A DNA stretch of 64,000 nucleotides, taken from contig CAMWBY010000010.1 of assembly GCA_947172645.1 (NCBI GenBank), positions 1 to 64,000 on the forward strand. The letters run 5' to 3'. This document shows, one piece after another, positions 17,518 through 26,427 of the stretch; position 1 is the first letter of the stretch; each line of letters opens with the position of its first letter. The translations under genes and the position numbers were made by a program. The notes below the pieces were generated by a model. That model made no database searches. It was given only the letters and a program-made list of their open reading frames with translations, and was not told the DNA's origin. Source of the stretch: an uncultured Lachnospiraceae bacterium. Lineage in GTDB: Bacteria; Bacillota; Clostridia; Lachnospirales; Lachnospiraceae.

Positions 17518-17546
17518 ATTATATTGAATTTCTATACGAAAGTCAA
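17518..17546 (-). promoter_or_regulatory. Strong sigma-A promoter for the leader and secreted-protein pair
   Basis: On the minus strand TTGACT (17541-17546) and TATAAT (17518-17523) are separated by 17 nt. The predicted start near 17511 gives the long leader described separately. Confidence 0.8.
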
Positions 17547-17577
17547 GTAGCCAATCAATATTTTTTCATAACAAATT

Positions 17578-18339
17578 CTAATTCCCTGCTTCTGTCAGGA
17601 CGCGCCTCGCCTCCGCTACAACCTTACTGTCGGTCCGGAATATGCTGTACTCGCTCATTGCCGCAATCCCCATAGGGACGCCCTCCTTGCGATAACCCAT
17701 CCCACTGTCAATGACTTTCTTCGCCGATAAATGATAACTGGTAATCTGCGTGTTCGACACAAAATGCCTGATTACGGCAGGCGTCACTCCCGCTCCCGCC
17801 ATAATCCGCGGACCATCCATTGCCTGTTGCATTTCACACAATTTTTTGAGCAGAGATATCCCTGTAAGGCAGTCGGCCTCCTGTCCTGACGTCAGAATCG
17901 TATCAATGCCGAGTAACTTAGCCTGTCTATATGCCTCCACCGGGTCTGCGCACACGTCAAAAGCCCGGTGAAGCGTGACTTTCATACTGCCTGCCGCATC
18001 CATCAGCTCCTGCATCTGCCCCATGTGCAAGCCTCCGTCTTCCGTAAGGCAACCGATGACAACGCCCTCTGCGCCTGCCTCCCGGAAAAGCACAACTTCT
18101 TTTTTTATTATCTCAAACTCGTGCTCTGTATATAGAAAATCGCCAAAACGCGGCCTTAAAAGCACACGGACCGGCAGGCTGCAATGTTTCCTCACCTGTT
18201 CAAACAACGCGATACTCGGGGAAATACCTCCTATGATAAGCGCCGAACACAGCTCCAGTCTGTCCGCCCCGCCTTCCTGTGCCGCAAGAGCCGACTCCAC
18301 ACTGTCCACACAACATTCCAAGGTATATTTTTTACCCAT
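17578..18339 (-). CDS. cutC: CutC-family protein
   Basis: 253 residues, full length for the CutC family, a TIM-barrel protein named for copper homeostasis whose enzymatic role is unsettled. The N-terminal ECCVDSVESALAAQEGGADR plus LELC, the VRVLLRPRFGDF strand and LHRAFDVCADP are the conserved blocks. Cytosolic. ATG 18339 has GGAGGGGC about 8 nt ahead. The MBL-fold gene lies upstream on the same strand, 65 nt away, so they may share a transcript. Confidence 0.9.
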   Translation of the reverse strand: MGKKYTLECCVDSVESALAAQEGGADRLELCSALIIGGISPSIALFEQVRKHCSLPVRVLLRPRFGDFLYTEHEFEIIKKEVVLFREAGAEGVVIGCLTEDGGLHMGQMQELMDAAGSMKVTLHRAFDVCADPVEAYRQAKLLGIDTILTSGQEADCLTGISLLKKLCEMQQAMDGPRIMAGAGVTPAVIRHFVSNTQITSYHLSAKKVIDSGMGYRKEGVPMGIAAMSEYSIFRTDSKVVAEARRVLTEAGN

Positions 18340-18404
18340 ATTTATTGCCCCTCCATATCCCGTATGCCAACGTCCATGCCATGCGAGGAATCTTTCTGTT
18401 TATG

Positions 18405-19211
18405 TCAAATCCGTATTTCCATTCCACAATGTATCTGCACAAGCTTATCCTTCATAATAGGTTTCATCAGATTAACCGCTTCCTGTCCGGTGCAGTGCCC
18501 GGTATAAAAGAGAATATCTTCTTGCGCCAACGTTTCGGCCGTCTGACAGATAACTTCTTTTTCCGGCGCCGTATAATCTGTCTTTTTCATCATATGGAAC
18601 CCGCTGAGTACCGCATCCGGATTCCTTCCATATATTTCCCGGTATCTGTCAAGGATATTCAGTATCCCGTTATGTGCGCAGCCGGACACCAACAGATTCT
18701 TATCTCCATGCACCACAAGACACTGCTCATGGCGGAACTCATCCTGGGTATCCTTCCCGCCGTCTCGTATCATCAAACCAATATTACTCTGGGGCCAATA
18801 TTTTCTCCCCCTGATTCCTGTAAAAACCGAAAGTTCGCTGTCAATCTCCAAGTCTCCGTCCAGAAGCGTCACAGTTGGCAGCATTCCGATTTCTTTATCA
18901 ATTCCGATATACCGTTCTCCATGATAATAATCCAAAAGGGCGGTCCGCTGCATATAGACTGCCGCCCTCTCATTTATCTTATAAAAATCAAGGATACCTC
19001 CCGAATGGTCATAATGCCCATGGCTTAATATGACTGTATCCACTTCAGACAGGGGTATGTCAAGCTTCCTCGCATTGTCCCATGTCCTCCCACTGGCTCC
19101 CGTATCCATCAGCACCTTATGTTTCCTGGTCTCGATATAAATACTCAAACCGTGTTCATATACGCATTGCGGCTCTCCGCATGTGTCTTCCATCAAAACT
19201 GTCGCCTTCAA
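18405..19211 (-). CDS. MBL-fold metallo-hydrolase
   Basis: About 268 residues. The metal motif HGHYDHSGG and the histidines in HGDKNLLVSGCAHNG belong to the metallo-beta-lactamase fold, in the subgroup that begins with LKATVLMEDT and includes 7,8-dihydropterin-6-yl-methyl-4-(beta-D-ribofuranosyl)aminobenzene 5'-phosphate synthase-like proteins. Substrate unknown; hydrolase in the cytosol. ATG at 19223 has no upstream ribosome site, while GGAGG at 19217-19221 is placed 5 nt before a TTG at 19211. I favour TTG; the ATG start would add four residues. Confidence 0.85.
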   Translation of the reverse strand: MKATVLMEDTCGEPQCVYEHGLSIYIETRKHKVLMDTGASGRTWDNARKLDIPLSEVDTVILSHGHYDHSGGILDFYKINERAAVYMQRTALLDYYHGERYIGIDKEIGMLPTVTLLDGDLEIDSELSVFTGIRGRKYWPQSNIGLMIRDGGKDTQDEFRHEQCLVVHGDKNLLVSGCAHNGILNILDRYREIYGRNPDAVLSGFHMMKKTDYTAPEKEVICQTAETLAQEDILFYTGHCTGQEAVNLMKPIMKDKLVQIHCGMEIRI

Positions 19212-19240
19212 TCCAACCTCCATACCGCAAACTTTTACGG

Positions 19241-20320
19241 CTAATTCCCCACAATACTGATTGCATGCATGTAGGCGTCCGACCCGCGCGCGCAGGTGAC
19301 CGTAAGTTTCCTGCCCCTGAGAAGAACCTTACATCCTGTGACACTGTTGAGCACATCAAGCTTCAGCTCCATATCGCCGTCGGAAGTCTTCAATATTAAT
19401 ATATTTTCGTTAGATTTACTGCTCACCGTACCGCTGACTGTAGCCGGGGACGAAGTGTCGACCGTCGCCGGAATGACGCTCTCCTTGGCTCCCACAATGG
19501 TAGCCGCATGCATATAGGCATCCGAGCCGCGGTAAACGGCAACCGCCAATTTCCTGTCTGGTATGATAAACATTCCGTTCCGGGAGTCTGTGTTCTTATC
19601 GATTACAATCTGCATTTCCCCATAAGCAGTCTCTAAGTACAGGAGGTCTTCCTTCGTCTTCTTGTTCACCGTCCCGGTAACCGTGGTAGTATCAACGCCC
19701 ACAGGAGATTCCGGCGCCGGCGTAAGTGAGGAAGAGGGCGTCGTCGAAGCGCCGTTCCCCGAACTTGAAGACGACGATGCATCGGAAATACTGGTCGCAT
19801 GCATGTAGGCGTCCGACCCTCTCACGCACGTAATGCTGTATGTTTTATCCGCCACAAGAACGGAACAGCCGCTCATATTTGTGGTGGAATCCAGTTTAAT
19901 CTGCATCTCCCCCTGCGCCGTCTTCACATAAAGCACGTCCCCTTTGGACTTCTCGCTAATCGTTCCCGTCACCGTCGCACTGCTCGAAGAGTCCAAAGTG
20001 ACAGCCGCCGCCTGGGCGCCGCTCGTAATCTTAACCGCATGGAGATACCCGTCGGAGCCATGGGACACGGAAACATTGATGTTGCTTCCCGGAAGCAGAA
20101 TCTTACATGCGCTGGCGTCCGTACCACCGTCCAGTTTAATTTCCATATTTCCTTCTTTCGTGGAAAGCTTAAGCAGTTCCGTTGTGGTTCCTGCCATCAC
20201 ACTCCCCTGTACCGTGGCAATCACTTCCGCTGCATGGACGGTATTCGCCTCCGCAGGACTCGATAATATCCCAAACGCAAGGCAGGCCGCCATGCACAAT
20301 TTCATCATATGTTTTTTCAT
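19241..20320 (-). CDS. Secreted protein with four tandem repeats of about 63 residues
   Basis: 359 residues with signal peptide (about 1-26 or 1-31). Four repeats are seen at residues 34-98, 115-178, 213-275 and 294-356. Each follows the scheme V.GTV..K..(10)LYLKT..GEMQIKLD....(10)..LL..(4)V...RGSDAYMHA.SI and ends with the near-invariant RGSDAYMHA. A Ser/Pro linker (181-208) separates repeats 2 and 3. The repeats look like a small beta-barrel (OB or SH3-like) unit, but I do not recognise a named family. The recent-looking DNA repeats (for example 19262-19284 and 19797-19819) suggest duplication. Ligand binding at the cell surface is a guess. ATG 20320 follows GGAGGAC. Confidence 0.8.
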   Translation of the reverse strand: MKKHMMKLCMAACLAFGILSSPAEANTVHAAEVIATVQGSVMAGTTTELLKLSTKEGNMEIKLDGGTDASACKILLPGSNINVSVSHGSDGYLHAVKITSGAQAAAVTLDSSSSATVTGTISEKSKGDVLYVKTAQGEMQIKLDSTTNMSGCSVLVADKTYSITCVRGSDAYMHATSISDASSSSSSGNGASTTPSSSLTPAPESPVGVDTTTVTGTVNKKTKEDLLYLETAYGEMQIVIDKNTDSRNGMFIIPDRKLAVAVYRGSDAYMHAATIVGAKESVIPATVDTSSPATVSGTVSSKSNENILILKTSDGDMELKLDVLNSVTGCKVLLRGRKLTVTCARGSDAYMHAISIVGN

Positions 20321-20772
20321 AATAGTCCTCCATTCCTACTCAGCCTGCAAAACTAAGCGACATCAAAAACAGCTTAAATGACCGGATAATACTGCCCTCC
20401 AAAACGCACAGCTCCCACAGGTATTGCAGGTCAAATTTCTGTCATATTATGTAAATTTGGTTATGTAAACTCATAATACATCATCTATTATAAAAAGGCA
20501 ATATATATTCTATAAAAAATAAGCATCCTATATAGGGATTACACATGGCAGGGCACATCCGGCCTCATAGCTTTTTAACCAGACATACTTATTTTTATGA
20601 TTACATAAATATCCCCATATTACGGTTTTCCGGATTCCCTTGTTTTTCTCTTCATTTTTTCTAAAATCCTACCGGGAAATCTGCTGAAAGGGGGAATATT
20701 TTTGTTGAAATTCCTGCATTGATTTGATAAGATTAATACTCAACTACCAAATTTGACAAGCGAGGTATCATT
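20321..20772. other. Divergent promoter region, no gene seen
   Basis: Between the repeat-protein gene and the MATE gene lie 452 nt. On the minus strand TTGCCT (20496-20501) and TATTAT (20473-20478) with 17-nt spacing could drive the repeat protein, giving a leader of about 150 nt that ends in the GCAGGCTGAG motif also found before two other genes. The MATE promoter lies at the right end. Confidence 0.5.
20705..20733 (+). promoter_or_regulatory. Sigma-A promoter of the MATE gene
   Basis: TTGAAA (20705-20710) and TAAGAT (20728-20733) are spaced 17 nt, about 40 nt before the ATG at 20773. Confidence 0.65.
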
Positions 20773-22152
20773 ATGGCAGCACGTATCAAAAACATGACTG
20801 ACGGGAAACCGGCTTCTCTCATCTTAGCCTTTGCAATGCCGCTTATGGTCGGCAATGTGTTCCAACAGCTCTACACTGTCGTGGATACGATGGTGGTAGG
20901 CAAAGCGCTGGGCGTGACCGCACTTGCCGCACTTGGCTCGGCGGACTGGCTCAATTGGCTTATGCTAGGCATCATCCAGGGTATCACACAGGGGTTCGGC
21001 ATTCTCATGGCACAGGAGTTCGGCGCAGGCAGGCATGAAGACCTGAGAAAGACAATCGGATGTTCTCTTTCTTTGTCCCTGATATCCTCTGTGCTGCTGT
21101 TATGCGCGGGTCAGTTAATCGTCCGCCCTGTGCTTGTATTATTGCAGACGCCGCCGGAAATTATCGGCAATGCCATGCTCTATCTGCGCATTATGTACCT
21201 GGGTGTCCCGGTGGTGATGGCGTATAATCTGTTCGCCACTGTCCTGCGCTCCTTAGGGGACGGCAGGACGCCTCTCCACGCTATGATTGTTGCCGCCATC
21301 GTCAATATCGTACTGGACGTACTCTTCGTAATTGTACTGGGGTTTGGTATCGCAGGGGCCGCCGTAGCTACTCTTATTGCGCAACTGGTTTCCAGTCTCT
21401 TCTGCCTGTACCATATCCGCAAGATAGAATTTCTGGCGCTTAGTCCCTCGGATTTCAGCTTACAGGACCATCGCCCGGCCAAGCTGCTTATGTTGGGTTC
21501 TCCTATGGCCTTCCAAAATGCAATCATATCCATCGGCGGCATGATTGTGCAGTTTGTGGTCAACGGCTTCGGCGTCATTTTCATCGCCGGATTCACCGCT
21601 ACCAACAAGCTTTACGGCGTGTTGGAGGTGGCCGCAACCTCCTACGGATATTCTATGGTTACCTACACAGGGCAGAACCTGGGTGCAGGAAGAGTAGACC
21701 GTATCCGTAAGGGCACCCGGGCTGCCATATTGATTGCGCTCATTACCTCGGCTGTTATCGCCGCCGTGATGCTTCTTGGCGGCAAGGCAATCCTCAGCTG
21801 TTTTATCTCAGGGACACCGGAACAATTCGACCAGACATTGCAGATTGCTTATTACTATCTTGCCGTCATGAGCATATTCCTGCCTGTGCTGTATATCCTG
21901 CACATTACCCGTTCCACCATTCAGGGAATGGGCAACACCGTCCTGCCTATGGCCTCCGGCATTGCAGAATTTGTCATGCGGGCCATGACCGCTATCCTGC
22001 TGCCTATGCTTATCGGCAATACGGGCATATTCTATGCAGAAATTATGGCGTGGATGGGCGCAGACTTGATTTTAGTATGCAGCTATTTTTCAGTTGTCAG
22101 GAAAATCGAGCGGCTTATATCAGCCAATACCGCTTCCCCTGACCAGACATAG
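20773..22152 (+). CDS. MATE-family multidrug efflux transporter
   Basis: 459 residues with twelve predicted helices in two homologous halves, the standard MATE architecture. Conserved text includes the N-terminal GKPASLILAFAMPLMVGNVF plus QQLYTVVDTMVVG, and MILGS-like LMLGSPMAFQNAII at the start of the second half. It should export cationic or other drugs by Na+ or H+ antiport. ATG 20773 follows GAGGT. It is monocistronic, with its own promoter and a strong terminator. Confidence 0.93.
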   Translation: MAARIKNMTDGKPASLILAFAMPLMVGNVFQQLYTVVDTMVVGKALGVTALAALGSADWLNWLMLGIIQGITQGFGILMAQEFGAGRHEDLRKTIGCSLSLSLISSVLLLCAGQLIVRPVLVLLQTPPEIIGNAMLYLRIMYLGVPVVMAYNLFATVLRSLGDGRTPLHAMIVAAIVNIVLDVLFVIVLGFGIAGAAVATLIAQLVSSLFCLYHIRKIEFLALSPSDFSLQDHRPAKLLMLGSPMAFQNAIISIGGMIVQFVVNGFGVIFIAGFTATNKLYGVLEVAATSYGYSMVTYTGQNLGAGRVDRIRKGTRAAILIALITSAVIAAVMLLGGKAILSCFISGTPEQFDQTLQIAYYYLAVMSIFLPVLYILHITRSTIQGMGNTVLPMASGIAEFVMRAMTAILLPMLIGNTGIFYAEIMAWMGADLILVCSYFSVVRKIERLISANTASPDQT

Positions 22153-22173
22153 AAATAGATATATCTGAAAAAG

Positions 22174-22221
22174 AAGAGCGATGCAGACAATCAGAAACCG
22201 TCTGCATCGCTCTTTTTTTTC
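22174..22221. terminator. Strong bidirectional terminator after the MATE gene
   Basis: AAGAGCGATGCAGAC pairs with GTCTGCATCGCTCTT around an 11-nt loop and is followed by a T-tract (22213-22220). The complement (TTCTTTTTC) also serves the minus-strand genes that end at 22289. Confidence 0.92.
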
Positions 22222-22240
22222 TAATTATATTATGCGGTTG

Positions 22241-22288
22241 CTCTCGAGTTTGCGAAGCAAATCTCGTAAACGAGCTATGCTCGTTTTT
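22241..22288 (+). repeat. Double-hairpin terminator-like element, copy 1
   Basis: Two consecutive hairpins, CGAGTTTGC-gaa-GCAAATCTCG and CGAGC-tat-GCTCG, end in seven T residues. The same element with two or three changes is found in reverse orientation at 56403-56450. Each lies 22-23 nt after a normal terminator and in the same orientation. It could be a back-up terminator or a mobile terminator element. Confidence 0.75.
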
Positions 22289-22723
22289 TTAGAGGAAACC
22301 TCGTATCTGCCCTGTCAGTTCTTCCTCGAGCTTAATCAGCTTCTGCGCAATCTCCTTGGACTTCTCGTCGGCAGCTTTATACTGGTTCAGATACTTGCTA
22401 AGCGACTTCACGCCCATATTGCAGCCGTCCGTCATCAGCTCCGCAATTGTCTGGTCCGATTCACGCATAACCAGTTTCACATTCGTCTTCAGCCACGACA
22501 TACTCTTTGCCATAGGGCTTGGTTCCTTGCCCTCATCGTGATACTCTTTCAAAAGTCCCTGTATCTTCTCATCCAGTTTGATATGCCCGTCCTTACAGTG
22601 AATCAGGTGTTTTTTGAGTTCTTCATTGTTCACATACTCCAAAACATCATCGATGGACCCGATTCCCATCTTCACTCCCGCATCGCATTCGCGCAGTAAC
22701 CTTATTGTATCCTGTTCTATCAT
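22289..22723 (-). CDS. Ferritin-like helical protein (DUF2383-like)
   Basis: 144 residues, almost all helical. The spacing of E..(x6)..Y and H residues (ECDAGVKMGIGSIDDVLEYV, CKDGHIKLDEKIQGLLKEYH) is that of small ferritin-like four-helix bundles such as DUF2383. The gene follows rubrerythrin, which supports a link to oxidative stress or metal storage. ATG 22723 (MIEQDTIRLL) has AAGGAG about 11 nt ahead; the open frame further upstream (to 22777) has no better site. Family assignment is moderate. Confidence 0.75.
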   Translation of the reverse strand: MIEQDTIRLLRECDAGVKMGIGSIDDVLEYVNNEELKKHLIHCKDGHIKLDEKIQGLLKEYHDEGKEPSPMAKSMSWLKTNVKLVMRESDQTIAELMTDGCNMGVKSLSKYLNQYKAADEKSKEIAQKLIKLEEELTGQIRGFL

Positions 22724-22788
22724 AGTCCGTTCCGCTCCTTTATCTCCTGATAGGAACAGTATACGCCATACGGTCAATCTTATACAGA

Positions 22789-23343
22789 TTAATAATTATC
22801 CGCGCAAATTTCGAAATATGCCTGGGGATGAGCACATACCGGACAAATCTCAGGCGCATTCGTACCCACAACAATATGTCCGCAGTTACGGCATTCCCAT
22901 ACCTTCACTTCGCTCTTCTTAAATACTTCCTGCATCTCCACATTCTTCAAAAGGGCGCGGTAACGCTCCTCATGGTGTTTCTCGATTGCGGCAACCATAC
23001 GGAACTTCTCCGCCAGTTCGTGAAAACCTTCTTCCTCAGCCGTCTTTGCAAAGCCGACATACATCTGCGTCCACTCGTAATTCTCTCCCTGGGCCGCCGC
23101 TGCAAGATTTTCGGCGGTGCTGCCGATACCGTACAGTTCTTTGTACCAAATCTTGGCATGTTCCTTCTCATTGTCCGCAGTCTCCTGGAAAATCGCGGCA
23201 ATCTGCTCGAACCCTTCTTTCTTCGCCTTCGATGCAAAGAAGGTATAATTATTCCTGGCCACCGATTCCCCGGCAATCGCCGCCGCAAGGTTCTTCTCTG
23301 TCTGTGTGCCCGCATAAGGGCTTTTCTTCTCTGTCTGCGCCAT
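22789..23343 (-). CDS. rbr: Rubrerythrin
   Basis: 184 residues. The N-terminal four-helix domain carries the di-iron ligands in [30 protein letters not shown] and the later [10 protein letters not shown]. The C-terminal rubredoxin-like domain has CRNCG and CPVC, the two CxxC knuckles of an Fe(Cys)4 centre. It reduces hydrogen peroxide in anaerobes. ATG 23343 after GGAGGAA; the open frame upstream adds ten unlikely residues. Likely co-transcribed with the ferritin-like gene, 66 nt downstream. Confidence 0.96.
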   Translation of the reverse strand: MAQTEKKSPYAGTQTEKNLAAAIAGESVARNNYTFFASKAKKEGFEQIAAIFQETADNEKEHAKIWYKELYGIGSTAENLAAAAQGENYEWTQMYVGFAKTAEEEGFHELAEKFRMVAAIEKHHEERYRALLKNVEMQEVFKKSEVKVWECRNCGHIVVGTNAPEICPVCAHPQAYFEICADNY

Positions 23344-23416
23344 GTTTCTTCCTCCATTCATGTCTTCGGGCATTCCCCCGCTTACTTTTAGTGTGTCCTC
23401 TTCCTCAAATTTTAAA

Positions 23417-25210
23417 CTATCTTATCTCCTCAGTTGCCAGACGCAGCCACTTTAGCTCTTCGCCGCTAAAGTAAGGAGCAAGCGTCCGATACACTTTCTC
23501 ATGGTATTCATTCAGCCACCGCAGCTCACATCCCGACAAAAGCTCCGGCAATATCGCGTCTTTGTCAAAAGGCGCCATGGTAAGCGGCTCTAAATACATA
23601 AACTGCCCGTAAGCATTCTTCTCCCCCGCACGGCACAGCACAAGGTTTTCGTGGCGTATGCCAAACCTTCCCTCCAGATAGATACCCGGTTCATTCGAGA
23701 GCACCATTCCTTCTTCAAGCGGAACGTTCTTCGACGCTTCCGTGATACGCCACTGGAACCGCTGCGGCCCCTCATGCACATTCAAAAGGTACCCAACGCC
23801 ATGCCCGGTGCCATGGTTATAATCAAGCCCCGCTTCCCACAGCGGCTGCCTGGCGAGCACATCCAGATTCTGCCCGGAAACACCTTTCACAAAACGCGCC
23901 GCCCCCAAGGCCAGATGCCCGCGCAACACCAGCGTATAATACCTCTTCTCTTCCTCTGTCACCGTTCCGATGGCCATGGTGCGCGTGACATCCGTGGTGC
24001 CTTCCCTATAGTGGCCGCCAGTATCCGCAAGGCAAAAACCGCCTTCCGTAATCTGCGTATCGGTCTCCTGCGTCGGTTCATAATGTACTACCGCACCATG
24101 GGCGCCATAAGCGATAATCGGTTCGAAACTAGGCCCCAGATATCCTTCCATCTGTGCCCGGAAGTTCTCCAACTGCCTGGCGGCGCCAAGCTCCGTGATA
24201 TTTTCCCTGCCTGCATTCATTTTCAGCCAACGCATGAACCTGGTCACCGCCACGCCGTCTTTCACATGTGCCTCCCGTATATGGGCCATCTCCTGGGGCG
24301 TCTTGACAGCTTTCATAAGCAGGACAGGGCTGTCCTGGTCAATTCTCTCAGCCGACGCCGGCACACTGTTATACAACCTATAATTCACGCTGCCGCTATC
24401 CGCCCAAACCCTGCTGCCCGCCGGGATTTCCCGCAGTCTCCGTTCCACTGCCTCATAAGGCTCCACTGTAACCCGCGCTTTGGAAAGCTTCTGTAAAATT
24501 TCCTCCGAAAAAGCCTCCTGTCTGGCATACAGACATGCCCTCTCCTCTTCCACCACGAGATATGCCATAAAAACCGGCGTATATGCCACGTCATTGCCGC
24601 GCAGGTTGAGAAGCCATGCAATCTCGTCCAAAGCGGTAAGAAGCAGGACGTCCGCCTTCCGTATGCGCATCTGTTCCCGTACACCGTCGAGTTTCTCTTC
24701 TCTGCTTCTCCCTGCATAGCCGACGTCTATTTCCCAAACCGGTTCCATAGCCATAGGCGGACGGTCTTTCCAGACCATGCCCACCAAATCCTCCCCGCCT
24801 GCAAAAGTGATGTTCTTCTCCCCGGCCTTCTGTTCAATCTTACGCACGAAACGCTCCGTGACAGTCCTTCCATCGAAACCTGCCACGCTTCCCTCTTCAA
24901 GCACATCGCCCAAAAAGTCCTCCAACGCAGGCACCCCCGGCTGCCCCATGCGCATCAATTCAATGGAGCTGCCTGTAAGCTGCCTCGCCGCTTGTATAAA
25001 ATATCTTCCGTCCGTCCATAACGCCGCCCGGTCAGGCAGCACGGCCAAAGTGCCCGCAGACCCGGTGAATCCAGACATATATTCCCTTGCTTTAAAATAT
25101 TCCCTCACATATTCCGAACTGTGGAAATCCTCCGTGGGGATGATGTAGGCGGAAAAGTTCCGCTCCCTCATCACCCCCCGAAGCGCATCCAGTCTGGCAT
25201 CAATATCCAT
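23417..25210 (-). CDS. Xaa-Pro aminopeptidase, M24 family
   Basis: 597 residues, the long form of aminopeptidase P with two N-terminal creatinase-type domains (about 1-300) and a C-terminal pita-bread catalytic domain. Metal ligands are visible in [18 protein letters not shown] (two Asp), [16 protein letters not shown] (His), NEPGIY (Glu) and GIRHENL (Glu). It removes N-terminal residues before proline, probably in the cytosol, helping peptide catabolism. A GTG at 25219 is too near GAGGTG; ATG 25210 is well placed. The dispersed hairpin repeat lies immediately upstream. Confidence 0.94.
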   Translation of the reverse strand: MDIDARLDALRGVMRERNFSAYIIPTEDFHSSEYVREYFKAREYMSGFTGSAGTLAVLPDRAALWTDGRYFIQAARQLTGSSIELMRMGQPGVPALEDFLGDVLEEGSVAGFDGRTVTERFVRKIEQKAGEKNITFAGGEDLVGMVWKDRPPMAMEPVWEIDVGYAGRSREEKLDGVREQMRIRKADVLLLTALDEIAWLLNLRGNDVAYTPVFMAYLVVEEERACLYARQEAFSEEILQKLSKARVTVEPYEAVERRLREIPAGSRVWADSGSVNYRLYNSVPASAERIDQDSPVLLMKAVKTPQEMAHIREAHVKDGVAVTRFMRWLKMNAGRENITELGAARQLENFRAQMEGYLGPSFEPIIAYGAHGAVVHYEPTQETDTQITEGGFCLADTGGHYREGTTDVTRTMAIGTVTEEEKRYYTLVLRGHLALGAARFVKGVSGQNLDVLARQPLWEAGLDYNHGTGHGVGYLLNVHEGPQRFQWRITEASKNVPLEEGMVLSNEPGIYLEGRFGIRHENLVLCRAGEKNAYGQFMYLEPLTMAPFDKDAILPELLSGCELRWLNEYHEKVYRTLAPYFSGEELKWLRLATEEIR

Positions 25211-25218
25211 ATCAATCA

Positions 25219-25262
25219 CCTCATTCTTGCTCAGCCTGCGGATTTGGGCGCAAGCACAAATT
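25219..25262. repeat. Dispersed hairpin repeat, copy 2
   Basis: Near-identical to 7677-7720. The arms CGGATTTG and CAAATTTG differ from copy 1 at two positions that stay paired as G-U when the plus strand is folded but become A-C mismatches on the minus strand. It abuts the ribosome site of the aminopeptidase gene. Confidence 0.75.
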
Positions 25263-25278
25263 TGAGCGCGCTTTTATG

Positions 25279-26397
25279 TCAAATCTTAATCAGCTCATAC
25301 TGGTCCGTGCCAAGCCCAATCTTCACCGCATGGGCGATACAGCTCTTCCATTCCGCATCAGGATGGGTCATATGGAAATGGTCATGTCCCTCCTCATTGC
25401 CATGCTTCTCCAAATTTTCACCAAGGACGCTGCTCTTTACAGGCTCCATCTGGTTGCACAAATCCGCGCATGCCTTATCAAGCGCCACAGGGTCAAAGGA
25501 CGCCAGCATTCCTACATCAGGAATAATCGGAATATCATTCTCCGAATGGCAGTCACAGTTTGGCGATACATCACAAATCAGAGAAATATGGAAGCACGGA
25601 CGGTCCTTACACACTGCCAGGCTGTACTCGGCAATCTTATAGTTGAGAAGCGCCACGGAATCTGAAGATTCCGCCGAAATCGCATCCTTCGGGCATACCG
25701 CCAGGCAGCGCCCGCATCCTACGCATTTATTATGGTCAATATGCGCCTTTCCATTCTCAATAATCGGTGCCGCATGGGCACATATCCTGTCGCATGCCCC
25801 GCATCCTACGCACATGGAAGCATCCACATTCGGTTTGCCGTCGCAGTGCTGTTCCATTTTTCCGCCCCTGGAACCGCTTCCCATACCGATATTCTTAAGC
25901 GCACCGCCGAAACCTGCCGCCTCGTGTCCCTTGAAATGTGTCAGGGAAATAAAGACATCCGCATCCATCACCGCATGTCCGATTTTTGCCTCCTTCACAT
26001 ACTCGCCGTCGATAGGCACAATCGTCTCGTCCGTTCCCTTAAGCCCGTCTCCGATAATCACATGACATCCCGTCTGGTAAGGTGAAAACCCGTTCACATA
26101 GGCAGTCTCCAGATGGTCCAGCGCATTCTTTCTGCTGCCCACATACAGCGTATTACAGTCTGTCAAGTAAGGCTTCCCGCCTAATTCTTTGACATAGTCC
26201 GCCACCACCCTGGCATAGTTAGGGCGCAGGAACGCCAGATTGCCGTATTCGCCAAAATGAATCTTAATTGCCGCGTACTTATCCTGGAAGTCAATGTTCT
26301 CAAATCCCGCCGTCTTCATCAGGCGGTGAAGTTTCTGCAGGAGATTCTCATGTCCTGTCGCTTTAAACGATGTAAAATATACATTTGCTTTTTCCAT
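25279..26397 (-). CDS. DUF362 protein with two 4Fe-4S clusters
   Basis: 372 residues. The N-terminal DUF362 domain contains YAAIKIHFGEYGNLAFLRP and later FKGHEAAGFGGALKNIGMG. Two ferredoxin motifs follow (CVGCGACDRICAH and CVGCGRCLAVCPKDAI), each binding a 4Fe-4S cluster. These cytosolic proteins are common in anaerobes, but their redox reaction is not established. An ATG at 26406 directly abuts GGAGG; the ATG at 26397 is correctly spaced. It lies 30 nt after the HD-GYP gene on the same strand. Confidence 0.92.
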   Translation of the reverse strand: MEKANVYFTSFKATGHENLLQKLHRLMKTAGFENIDFQDKYAAIKIHFGEYGNLAFLRPNYARVVADYVKELGGKPYLTDCNTLYVGSRKNALDHLETAYVNGFSPYQTGCHVIIGDGLKGTDETIVPIDGEYVKEAKIGHAVMDADVFISLTHFKGHEAAGFGGALKNIGMGSGSRGGKMEQHCDGKPNVDASMCVGCGACDRICAHAAPIIENGKAHIDHNKCVGCGRCLAVCPKDAISAESSDSVALLNYKIAEYSLAVCKDRPCFHISLICDVSPNCDCHSENDIPIIPDVGMLASFDPVALDKACADLCNQMEPVKSSVLGENLEKHGNEEGHDHFHMTHPDAEWKSCIAHAVKIGLGTDQYELIKI

Positions 26398-26427
26398 TCT
26401 GTTCATCCTCCATTTTGTTCATTTTTA

